Assembly (NCBI RefSeq): GCF_028858725.1 | Contig: NC_084790.1 | Coordinates: forward strand, 28,189,031-28,253,030 | Reading direction: 5' to 3' | Length of the DNA stretch: 64,000 nt | DNA from: Colius striatus | Lineage: Eukaryota > Chordata > Aves > Coliiformes > Coliidae | In this document: one piece after another, positions 25,960-37,900 of the stretch | Layout: each line of letters starts with the position of its first letter | Position numbering within the stretch: the first letter of the stretch is position 1 | Position numbers and translations under genes: made by a program | Notes under the pieces: generated by a model | The model's database searches: none | Seen by the model: only the letters and a program-made list of their open reading frames with translations | Told to the model about the DNA's origin: nothing

Positions 25960-28900
25960 CTGCTCAAAGAGAAAAAAGCAAATAGAACAAATTTTAAACA
26001 GTTATCAATAAGGATATCAATAGCAACACAAAGTCACACCTCAAACATACACTCAATATTTACAACAAATTTTGCGTGTGATCATAAACAGGAGAAGGTA
26101 ATTGAAAGAGGCATATTTACTGGCTACAGCAAATCTTAAGTCACACCAATCTGAGGACACTTTCAATAGTCACTTTTACCCACAGGTGCTGTTTTGCAAG
26201 TCACTTCTTAAGAAAGAAATACAGCCCTGTTTTCTGAGCACTAAAGAAGTGTGTGCCATTTACAGAGTAGCCAAGTATCAACTGCAGCTTATTCCTACCA
26301 GGACAGAAAAACTTGAAACAACACTGAGTTACCAGCATTGCATTGACTCAAACACTATCTTCCTAAACCAGCTTTCAGTTACTTTTTATTCAGCCACCTA
26401 GTATAATCTCATAGTAATTACACCTAGTATAATCTCATAGTAATTAAGGAAAAGAATTGCAAAACCAACATGAAGCAGCACATAAGTTCACCAAACACAG
26501 AAAGAAACAAACACCTCAACTCAAGACCATCTTAGAAGAATACAGCTTTATAACATTTGGTAGGTTAGTATATGGGGAAAAACTCATTATTTAGGCATCT
26601 TCACCCTGTAACGTGTGACAATGGATGAAAATTCAGATTGTACTTGCCTGTTTCAAAGTTATCTTGAAGTCTTCTCGGATTAAGCCTTTTTTCACATTTC
26701 TAGTTAAGAGAATGACCATACATTACATACTTAATAAAGAAACAGCATTCTATTTCTTAGAGGTATAGCTTAAGCATCAGTTAAAAGGCATGCTGGTTGT
26801 TGTTTGTTTTGACACACCTTCTGATGCATGAATTATTTTACTTATAAAACTCAGCATGAACTCTGTCATGTTACTTTATCTAGTAAACATGCTTCAGAGG
26901 CAAGCAATCATTTAACAGTCAAACCATGTTTTAAATGCAAGCTTTGGGGGAAAAATGTTGAGTGCTTTCCAAGTGTTTTCAGCTGGAACGGTTTTGCGTA
27001 TGATGGTGTGGAATCAAATTTGCACATCTTGTCTCAAGAAGCATGGGGAATGTTTTTGCAAACATGTTGCTACTGCCAAATAAGTTAGCATGCATCTGAG
27101 ACACAAGCTTAGAACTCTCTAGGTCATAGTAAAGTTTCAGCTGCAGGTATGCTGCAGTAAGTATACAAATAGAGAGAAAAGCATAACCTGTTGCACTTTA
27201 TGCAAATTAAAAGTTCCCTGGCATCCAAATTGTATTAGAAAATCATCAGTGGAACATTAAATATTTGAACTTCAAAGGACTGACAGTTATGAAAATGTAC
27301 ATGAAATATGACAGAAGTATTTATCAAAGTCTGAAAGAGCCTACGAAGTAAATGGGGAATATTAACAATTCCACTTGCTCCCATCAAGATCATAACAGAT
27401 ATCCCATAAACAGTTTTCTCTATATATTGCCAGGCAGTCTGCAACTAGACATTTCTTTCTACAGTAAGGATTTTACAGGACAAGAGTTTATGGCTTCTGT
27501 ACTTTTACATGAAAAACAGTGAGATGGTAATAATCACAAATCAGAATGGGAAGAATCCAACTTACAGCCAGTAAACAAGACAGACTAAAGCCTAGACTAG
27601 CCAGCTTTGCTGCATAGAGAACTGGTGCTCAGGGCTGTATAACAGAGTAGAATTGGAGAGACATAAATACAGCAAGGCAGGGGGTGGGGAGTGGAATACC
27701 AGAAAGATATTTTATATAAAAAAAGATCTCAGTGAGCCAGCAAAACTGTGATGATGAAGACAATTAGTCACTGCAAGAAAAAGGTAAAAAGCCATGAATG
27801 TCACAGTGGAGTTTTAAAAATGCTGTAGTTATACTTTATGATTAAGTAACTATACCAGATTTGGCATTCAGTCAAGCCTGCATCTCAACAGTTTTGCTAG
27901 ACAGAAGGGAAATAATAAGCAAAAGTGTATTACCAGTTTGTATTTAACTGTTGCATAACAAAACTCCACACTTACAATAATATATCATAAATAAGACAGA
28001 CGTGTACTACACTGACTTATTACGACATACTACCAGAAGGTATTACCTAACAGGAAACTAGAAAGCTGCAGGATTGTCACTGAAACAGCGGACAAATTTC
28101 TAACTTCTAAAATGAGACATACGCCCAAAATTGAGACTTTGACATTTATGATGCTTGTCTATAGATGTATACACATACAAAATAAGAAATGTCATATTTC
28201 TACAAATGCATACCAGATATACTTTTGATAGATATGCACTCTACTTTCTTTCAGCCGAACATTGTTCTGGACATTTGTTAAGCATTACTGGAACTTGTCA
28301 ATCACTGCATGTTTCTTACCAAGTTATGGTTTTGCTTAACTGGTTGACTGTGGACTCCATTTGTTCGCTTTTTTTGGCTGGAAGTGTCTTGATACTGCTT
28401 TCTGCCATTGCTCCTCAAGCTCTGAGTCTGCCATTAAGTAGTCCAAAATGTAGTAATCAGAAGAGTTTGAATGGGCAGCATTGAATATCATCACACTGAC
28501 ACTTCCTATGTATTGAAAATTTTTCTCCAAATAACCTCAAAATATATGAACAGTATATTTTGTGCACAAACTAAAGCACACTCAAATTAAGCAAACATAT
28601 ACTGAAGTTACAAAGAGTCATCAGCTGTTACTCTGTCTCCCTTGCACAGTTACAGACACTGTATTATGCAAAAAATTCAGTTCAGTGAGTTCCCATACAC
28701 TGATTGATATTTCAAGTGGTATGCAGTGGAAAACAAAATGGCAAGCTGTAATTACTATCTATACGTCAAACAACACAACTACCACCTGATACCTACCACC
28801 TCTGAGATGTCACATAAATCTCAGTATCCCCAAGATTACTTTTTTTTAATGCTTTTATTTTTGCCCAGATACATGTTTGCAAAGAAGCAACCTACCTTTA

Positions 28901-31900
28901 TTTTCAAAATATCAGACATCTCAGGATGACTACATGGCTTCTGTGGCTGTTTTGGCTTTACCCACTGCTCTCCTGAAAATCCATCTGTAAACACTTGCTG
29001 ACTACAGCGAAGTTTGGATCTAGTACAGGAAAACAGAGTTTACAACACAACCTCAAACCTACGGATTGTGAAGAGAAATAAGAAGAGAGTTTTCTGCTTT
29101 TCTGAGACAACCTGGAAGACAATCATAAGTAACCTAGTGTGGAAACTGTAATAACGCTCACTGCTTTCAGTTAAGTTCGCTTTGACTTGGAAGGGAAAAC
29201 TATGCTCTGCATAGACTGCAGGCTAGGCCCACGCTGGCATTTGTTGTCTCATTGTCAGGGCTAGTGCTGACCTAACTCAGATTACTGGAGCATAACCTTG
29301 TCTTTGGGATTAACATGTTTCAAAGTTTGCTCTACTGTTTTGCTCAGCTGAATCAAAACTCAGCAGCACTTGTTCACCTACTGACCCCCACAGGTTTTAT
29401 CTAGCCAGCTACTTCTGATAGTACTTCACAGTCTTACTTGACAGGATCCTGTTTTTCCTCTGTAGAAGTGACAAAAACATTGTACTAGAAAAGCACTGTT
29501 TTTTTTTATTCCTATGGACAGGACTTCAGAAACTACCTCAGTTCTGACATATATGAGAATTCACCAAAAAAGCCTTATTATCACATTAACTATTTTCTCG
29601 TCCTATTTACGGTCCTATGAGACATATATATACAACTTTGGTTTTTTATTAACTCATTCTGTTACTGAAAGATGACTACTTAGAGAAAGGATAAACAGCC
29701 TTGTATGACCATGTTTTATGAAATGGATACATAGGCGTTAAACTGACCTGGTTCTTACCTAGCTTTTTCCAAGTTGGATTTAGAAGGTGTGCTCCCTGTA
29801 GATGAAAATCCATTGTCACTATCTGAGGAATCTCCGTTCCTTCGGGAATCTCCATTCCTTCGGGAAATCCATTCCCTCAGTGGCCTGTCAGCAAGGAGAA
29901 GTACAGCAAGATCTACTTACTGAAACAAATGTAAAGAAATTAAAGCTGTCTGAAAGGCACTGGCCTAGCATTTGCCTCACCTCAAACATACCTGATAAAG
30001 GGAATTGCCATAAAAAATTTGTTAGGTGCTAAACCCAGCTTGGACTTCGGGGTCATATCATTCCTGTGGCATGGCAATTTATCAATGGAAAACCACTCAA
30101 TATTCTAGAAAAACAAGACACAAAATCAAAATACCCACTGCTATAGCAATACAGAATGTTACAAATGTGTATCAACCACCACTACAATGGAAGATTTTAA
30201 TTAACAGACCACAACAAGGTTTTTCACACAAGATTCATTAATAATAGGGTTATTTTTCTGACTGTGCCTACAGAGTAATAGACAGTATAACACATACCCA
30301 TTGCATGATGTGGCATCTAAAATACAAAAGGTATTACCCAGCAAATTCTGAATAAGGGTTTCAAAACTCACCAAACCACTGCACACCAGAAGTCATAAAT
30401 AAAGGGATGGGCTTTAGATTACTTTCAAAGCTACTACCACTCTTGCTATTTTGATTTTAAATACCATCAAAACTAGACCACCAATAATAGTTAAAAAACT
30501 ATCAGAAACAAGATGATTTAGTTTGCAGAGTGAAGTTTCAGGTCTTTTTATAAAAAGGAAAAGCAGAGGTAAAGAATAAGATTTGAGTTAAAGCTTTTAT
30601 TACAATTTTAACTATGAAAATGGTATACTTTGCAGAATGAAGAACAAAATCAGGAATTCTGAATATACACCAACTAGAAAACATATGAGGTTTTCTATTG
30701 CAGGACTCCAAAAAGGTCCACATAAGATGCACATCACGGAATGAAGTTGCAAATTGAAAAGGTTTTCATTAGAATACTACAGAGAATACAAAAACAGCAT
30801 GCACAGTTGTATTCGATCAGATGAAGAGACAGGGAGACAAAAATCTGTCATTGTAAGAACTCTTCATGACCCCTATGCAGATGATCACTGTTATATAAAG
30901 AGGGGTATTTACTGTATACTTTTAAAAACTCAAAAGCAGGTCTCCAATGCAAGGAACTACTAGCCTCCTGTTGTCAGTCAAGTACCTTTTACTATTTAAA
31001 AAGCCAGATGCCTTATGCAGTAACACCACCTGTATTAAAATATGAGGACAGGTGTTCTAAACTGAATTTTGCAATATACGCGAGACCACAAAATCAGAAA
31101 ATCATAGAATGGTAGGAGTTGGAAGGGACCTTTAGAGATCATCTAGTCCAACGGCCCTGCAGAAGCAGGTCAACCTAGATCAGGTCGCACAGGAACATGT
31201 CCAGGTGGGTCTTGAAGACCTCCAAGGAAGGAGACTCCACACCCTCCCTGGGCAGCCTGTGCCAGGGCTCCGTCACCAGTTGGGGCCTGGGCTATAATGA
31301 ACGTTATGGAGTTAGACAAAGACAGAGAAAGTTAGCAGTTCATCTTTGAATCGCCTTCAGCAGCAGCAAAAGAAAAGAACGTTTATGTGACAGCAAGCTT
31401 GAGCAGGGAGGAAACTGAAACTACAGAATGTAACAGAGACAAGGTCAAAACAAGAAGACAGGATAGAACATTAAATTAAGCATTGTTAGAAGACAGGATA
31501 GAGCATTCAATTAAGCATTGTGTGATCGTGTGTGGGTGACTAACAAATTGTAACATATGTAACTAATAGTATAAAGTTAAGTAAAATGTAAGGTAAGCAT
31601 AACCATAGTCTAGTGTGAGAGAAAACTAACTGAAGGTCAAATAGATGGAGTGATATTTAAAGCACAATAAAGTTGATGTTTTAAATACAATAAGGTTGGT
31701 GTTTTAGCACAATGAGGTTGGTGTCTAAGTTGTTACAAAAATGAAACTTTGAGGCCTTATGCATAGCACGTGATCTTTATTATTAACTAATTGTTACGAG
31801 CTGTAGTATGTATACAGCATTTGGAAAAAGTATACAAGTGAAGATTATGTGGCAATAAATTTGAAGTCGATGCACATCATATTGGTGTCTGGTTGCTCCC

Positions 31901-34900
31901 ATCTCACATAATGAAGAAGAATCCCTGCAAACATCCTCACAGTAAAACAGTTTTTTATTATATTTAAATGGAACTTTTTGTGTTCCAGCTTCATCCCATT
32001 ACCCCGTGTCCTGTTGCTAGTTACAACAGAAAAAAGGAATGCCCCAACTGCCTGACACCCACAATTTGTAAAAATTAGTAAGATCTCCCCTCAGTCTCCT
32101 CCAGACTAATCAGTCCCAGTTCTCACAGCCTTTCCTTGTATGAAAGATATTCCAGTCCCCTGATCATCTTAGTGGCCCTGCGCTGGACTCTCTCCAGAAG
32201 TTCTGTCCCTCTTGAGCTGAGGAGCCCAGAACTGGACACAGGACTCCAGATGAGGCCTCACCAAGGCAGAGGAGAGGCAGAGAAGAACCTTCCTTAGCCT
32301 GCTGGCCACACTCTTCTTGATGCATCCCAGGAGGCCATTGGCCTTCTTGGACACGAAGGCACATTGCTGGCTCACGGTTATTTATTATCAATCAGGACTC
32401 CCAGAGTCTCTCCAGAGTTGCTCTCCAGCAGTTCGACCCCCAGCCTGTACTGGTGCATGGGGTTGTTCCTTCCCAGATGCAGGACTCTGCACTTGTCCTT
32501 GTTGAACCTCATGATGTTCCTCCCTGCCCAACTCTCAAGTCGGTCGAGATCCCACTGAATGGCAGCACAGCCTTCTGGGGAATCAGCCAGTCCTCCCAGT
32601 TTGGTGGCATCAGCCAACTTGCTGAGGGTACACTCTGTCCCATCATCCAGGTCGCTGATGAAGATGTTGAACAAGACTGGCCCCAGAACCCATCCCTGTG
32701 GAACTCCACTGGCCACAGGCCTCCAACTTGATTCTGTGCCATTGATCACCACCCTCTGGGCTCTGTCATTCAGCCAGCTCTTGATCCACCTCACTGTCCA
32801 CTCATCCAAGCCACACCGCTTGAGTTTTCTGATGAGGATGTTACGGGAGACAATGTCTAAAGCCTTGCTGAAGTCAATGTAGATGACATCCACTGCTCTC
32901 CCCTCATCTAGCCAGCCAGTTATGCACCCATAGAAGGATATCAGGTTGGTCAAACAGGATTTCCCCTTGGTGAATCTGTGGTGACTCCCCCTGATAACCA
33001 TCTTATCCTTCATATGTTTAGTGATAACATTCAGGATAAGTTGTTCCATCACCTTTCCAGTGAGGGAGGTGAGGCTTTCCAGCCTGTAGTTTCCTGGGTT
33101 GTCCTTCTTGCCCTTTTTGAAGGCTGGAGTGACATTGGCCTTTCTCCAGTCTTCTGGTACCTCACCTGTCCTCCATGATTGTTCAAAAATGATGGAGAGA
33201 AGCTTAGCAATTGCATCAGCCAGCTCCCTCAGCACTCTAGGATGCACCCCATCAGGACCCATGGACTTATGAGCCTTAAGCTTGGCCAACAATCTTTAAC
33301 CTCTTCCTCTTCAACCCAGGGCAAGTCCTCTGCTGTCCTGGCCATCCTGTTATCCTTGCTGGACTGGGCTTCCCGAGGGTCAGCCTTGGCCATAAAGATT
33401 GAAGCAAAGAAGGCATTCGGTACTTTGGCCTTCTCTGCATCCTCAGTCACTAGGGCACCCTCAGCGTTTAGCAGCAGGCCCACCCCCCCCACCCCCCCCC
33501 CCCCCGTCCTTCTGATGCTGATGTACTTGAAAAATGCCTTATTACTGTCCTTAACATCCCTGGCTAAATTTAATCCTAGAAGGGCTCTATAGCCTTCCTA
33601 GTTGCACCCCTACATGCCCTGGCAATGTTCCTACACTCTTCCCAAAAAGCCAGCGCCTGTTTCCACCTCTCACAGATGGCTGCTTTCTGCCTGAGTTGTC
33701 CCAGCAGACCCTTGCTCATCCATGGAGGCCTCCTACCTCCTTTTCCTCCTTTTTTGTGCATTGGGACACACTGATCCTGGGTTTGGATGAAGTGGCACTT
33801 CTATCTTCTAGAATCATACCCCATGAGATCCATCCAAGTAGATCTTTGAAGAGGCCAAAGTTGGCTCACCTGAAACCCAGGGTCACGGTCCTGCTTTGTG
33901 CTCTGCCTCTTCCACACAGGATCTCGAACTCTACCATCTCATGGTCACTGTAGCAGAGGTTGCCTCCAACCTTCACATCCCCAACCAGACTTTCTCTATT
34001 CGTTAGTACCAGGTCCAGCAGCACACCCCTCCTTGTTGGTTCCTCCATCAACTGCGACAGGAAGTTGTCATCAACAATCTGCAGGAACCTCCTGGACTGT
34101 GTGTGCTTGGCCGTGTGGCTATCCCAGGAAATATCAAGGTGGTTGAAGTCCCTCATGAGGACCAGGGACTGTGATTGTGAGGCAGCTCTCAGCTGTTTGT
34201 AGAAGGCCTCATCCACATCCTCCTCCTGATCAGGTGGCCTGTAGCAAACTCCTACAACAACAACACCTGCCTTGCCCTGCCCATTAATTTTTACCCATAA
34301 GCACTCTACTCTCTCCTCATCCCCACCCAGGCACAGTTTGGTACACATTAACTGCTCTCTCACATGAGAGCAACTCCACCTCCTTGTCTTGTCAGTCTGT
34401 CTTTCCTGAACAATACATAGCCCTCCATGGCTGTGCTCCAGTCATGGCAGCTGTCCCACCACGTCTCTGTGATCGCAATGAGGTCGTAGCCCCGCATCCG
34501 CACCCACATCTCCAGTTCCTCCTGCTTATTCCCCAGGCTGTGTGCATTGGTGTAGAGGCAGCGCAGGGGCTTACTCAAACACACAGGTTTCCCTGGATGG
34601 GTGCAGGAGGTTTCTTCCTGATTTGGCTCTTCCTCGGGGTGGTCAGCCTTTGCATCTCAGCCTTAAGCTGGGCCAACAAGTCCTTAACCTCTTCCTCTTC
34701 CATCCAGGGCAAGTCCTCTGCTGTCCAGACACTCAAACTTCAAAGACTATGGATTTCGGGAACAAAGTTTCCAACAATTTTACTCCCCAAGTTTTTGCTT
34801 CTTCCTTCCACAATACTGTTCAAAGCCTAATGGTATACAAATAACTCAAAATGTTAACAATTGATAACTGCATCTTCAGAAGAATATAGTTATACATGCA

Positions 34901-37900
34901 GCTATAACTAGGAATAACATGAAGTGAGTTATACTTTTGCCACCAAAGAGAAAAAATGAGGAGAATTACAGTTATTTTCATGATGAATGGAGATGCCAGA
35001 CAGCTGGTTAGAGCCAGTCTTTGCAGTAGAGTCACAAGATGTTGACAGGACTCTACAGTACAGAGATGCCATTTGTACCTAGCATTTGAGATACTCATCG
35101 TGCTTGGTAGTTCCATTATTTTACAGACCACTAGCTTTAAAAATTAAGTTCCACACAAAGTTCCTACAGATTCAAACAAGATAACACATACCCGGATTTC
35201 CCTTCTAGTTTTGGGGTTGAATTTTGTGTTCTTGGGAACTCCTGGAATGATGTACAGCCGTGCTAACTGATCATTAATTCGCAGCTCAATGTATTCTTCC
35301 TTGCAGATATAATCCTTTATGTCAAAACCAGTTTCTTCAAATACCTGAGAAGCACATCGATGAAATCAGATTTATCCTTTCAGAACCTATCATCACAAGG
35401 GAAGCAATAACTACTTTTCAGATCTATCCGTAAAAGCAGGGCACCACTAAGAAAAACAAGACTTTGTGTGTAGATGTAGTCTCAACGACAGAAAAAGTAA
35501 CATATAATCCTACGTGCTTTACATTTCTCTAAGACAGAAAATCCTGTAACAAAAGTTGGAAAAATTTTATTACACCTTCATGTAGCAATTTATTAATATG
35601 GATTGGGAATCTCCAGCTGATCCTCCATGCTGCTCAATGCATGGAAATCTTATTCACAGGAAAAACTACTACTTGGGGAGCTGAGACATCATCAAAGTGT
35701 AGCAAAGTTTACTTTACTTTCTTCTATTTCAACAATGCTACTACTTCATGAACCATCTACCACTAACACATACCATTAATTTTTCTGTTCATAGCAAAAC
35801 CCAGCAATAAGGTAGCAAAATTTTTACTACAACATTCAAATTGCAGATTCACACTTAAAAACTTAAAACTTTATTGCCAGCTACTCTAAAGGAAAAAATA
35901 GCAGTGTTATACTCATTAGAGACTAATAGAAAGACAGGGATATTTCAAAAGAACATCTTCTTTGCATATTGTATGATCTTGCAGTGAAGGACCATAGATT
36001 CACAGATTGGTTTGGGTTGCAAGAGACCTTCGAAGATTACCTAGTCCAAGCCTTCTGCCATGGGCAGTGACAACTTTCACTAGATGAAGTTGTTCAAACC
36101 CTTACTTTGGAATAATTACTCTTGTCAACATTCATAAACATACAAGGTTTATAATATAAAAAGATCCAGGTAAAACACACCTAACAGCTTACATCAGATC
36201 ATGCCTCTAATCTTGCTGAGTAAATATTCTTTTTTACAAACTTCCTAGTCCTCAAGACCTCCACAGGAAATACAAGTACTCAGAAAACATGCAGGACTCA
36301 TACCACTGTCCAAAAAATGTTACTGCAGACAGTGAAACATGCATCTGAACAATCATTGATAGAACTGAGTACTAACCTCAGGGCTATTAAGCCCAAAGGC
36401 AGAAAGTTTTCAGTTAATTTTATTAAAGACCACAATTTGAATTAAAAATAAAAACAAGATCTTCAGTAAAACCTCTTCTCAGTCCCTCTCTTATCATTAT
36501 GTATAATAAAAATTGCACCCAATAACTGCATATAAAATAGCATCAGCAAGAAATACTTAAAATATGTTCTGGAAAATACCAATGTATATATTGGTACCAG
36601 CCTAACTACTTGCAGTAAATGGAAAAGTATATTTCACATCATTCCTTCCTGAAGCAGTTACACCTAGTTTGTCCTGTCAACTACGTTGTGTGCTCCATTT
36701 ATTTCTACACTGTCCTCTCCCTTCAGTTCAATGCTTCAGACCTAACCTAAAAAGCACTTGACTAGTAAAGAAGTTTAAGTGAACAAGTTGTTTATGAGGT
36801 AAGGCGAAAGAAACATCCACTGAAAACCAGGTTAACCTTATTAAGTTTAAGCAAATTGTAGTGGGTTGGGATGGTGGTGATTTTCCACAGCAGCTCGAGC
36901 AGTGCTGTGCTTACTGTTGGTATTGATAACACATCAATGTTATGACTACTGCTCACACAGCATCAGGGCTGTCCCTCCAGCATTCCTTCCCCCACCTTCA
37001 CCAATAGCTGTGGGTGGGCAGGATCTTGGGAGGGATCATGGTCAAGACAGTCGACCCAGAAGATATTCCATACCCTATGATGTCAGCTCAGTAATATAAA
37101 CTGCAGGAGAGGAATAGGAAGGTGGGGCAAGATTCATTTCCAAAAGCAAGTTACACGTATCGAAGCCCTGCTTCTCGGGAGGCAGACAGACATCACTGCT
37201 GATAGGAAGTAGAGAGCAACAGCTCTATCTGCTTTTGCTTCATTTCTCACATGTGCAGCTTTGTTATTTCTTTATTAAATTGCTTTTATTTCAACCCATG
37301 AGCCTCCTATCTTATTTTCCCCCTCCCTGGCTTGCTGAGGAGGTGAGTGATAGAACGGTGTGGTGGGCACCTGGCATCCAGCCAGGGTCCAACTACCATA
37401 GCCTTTTTGGCACCAAACATGGGGCAAGATAACAGCAGTTTTACATGAAATGCATTGTAATTATAGTAAGCTAATGAGTGCAAAGTTGCTGTGGTGGTCA
37501 CGGAGCCTTGCTATAATAGAGTTTATCTTTCACTTCGCAATGTTGGGGAACAAGTTGTTACTAACACTGGCTCTGTGTTGTGCTCTAATACTGATAACTT
37601 TAAGTTGGTTGGATGACTTTGTGAAAAGAATGAGGGAGCCTAGGAACATGATGGCCCAAATAATAACCGTGAGTCTCATTCTGTTACTGATGGATTTACT
37701 GTGCTGTGGGAGCTATCTTGGGGAGGTCATGGGGCAACACACCTCCTTCCCCTCAGCTTGGACTGATGTAGACAATTTTGTTACACAGACTTCCCAGGTC
37801 CTTAGTCACCCTTATATGAGAGTTTTAATATTACTAATAAACATGGCTGGTATATTACATATTTTGTGGAATCTGGACTCATTTGGGAGGACAAATTAGG

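Larger units (their letters stand above)
31101..34726 (-). mobile_element. CR1 LINE copy A, split by an LTR
   Basis: On the - strand, from a rearranged 5' end to the 3' repeat (catagaatgg). Endonuclease pieces lie at 34360-34584 ([17 protein letters not shown]) and 33866-34363 ([31 protein letters not shown]). Reverse transcriptase lies at 32378-33292 ([48 protein letters not shown]). The endonuclease is broken by a one-base frameshift at about 34362, and the endonuclease-RT link is broken by a stop near 33295. A poly-C tract (33482-33505) disrupts the frame further. A 656-base LTR is inserted in the 3' UTR. The copy is not functional. Confidence 0.92.
30105..35191 (-). other. DCP2: DCP2 intron 5 (5.1 kb)
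   Basis: A GT-AG intron whose central 3.6 kb is a CR1 LINE in the same orientation as DCP2 (31101-34726), itself interrupted by an LTR. The flanks, about 1.0 kb at 30105-31100 and 0.5 kb at 34727-35191, show no repeat. Confidence 0.85.

Noticed and set aside
28336..28530. 64-codon - strand frame over DCP2 exon 9
   Set aside because: It is in the wrong register; the true exon frame ([14 protein letters not shown]) is shifted and matches DCP2.
32453..32882. + strand frames of about 100 codons repeated at 11.3, 32.6 and 39.5 kb
   Set aside because: They are the antisense of the CR1 reverse transcriptase and recur wherever CR1 does.
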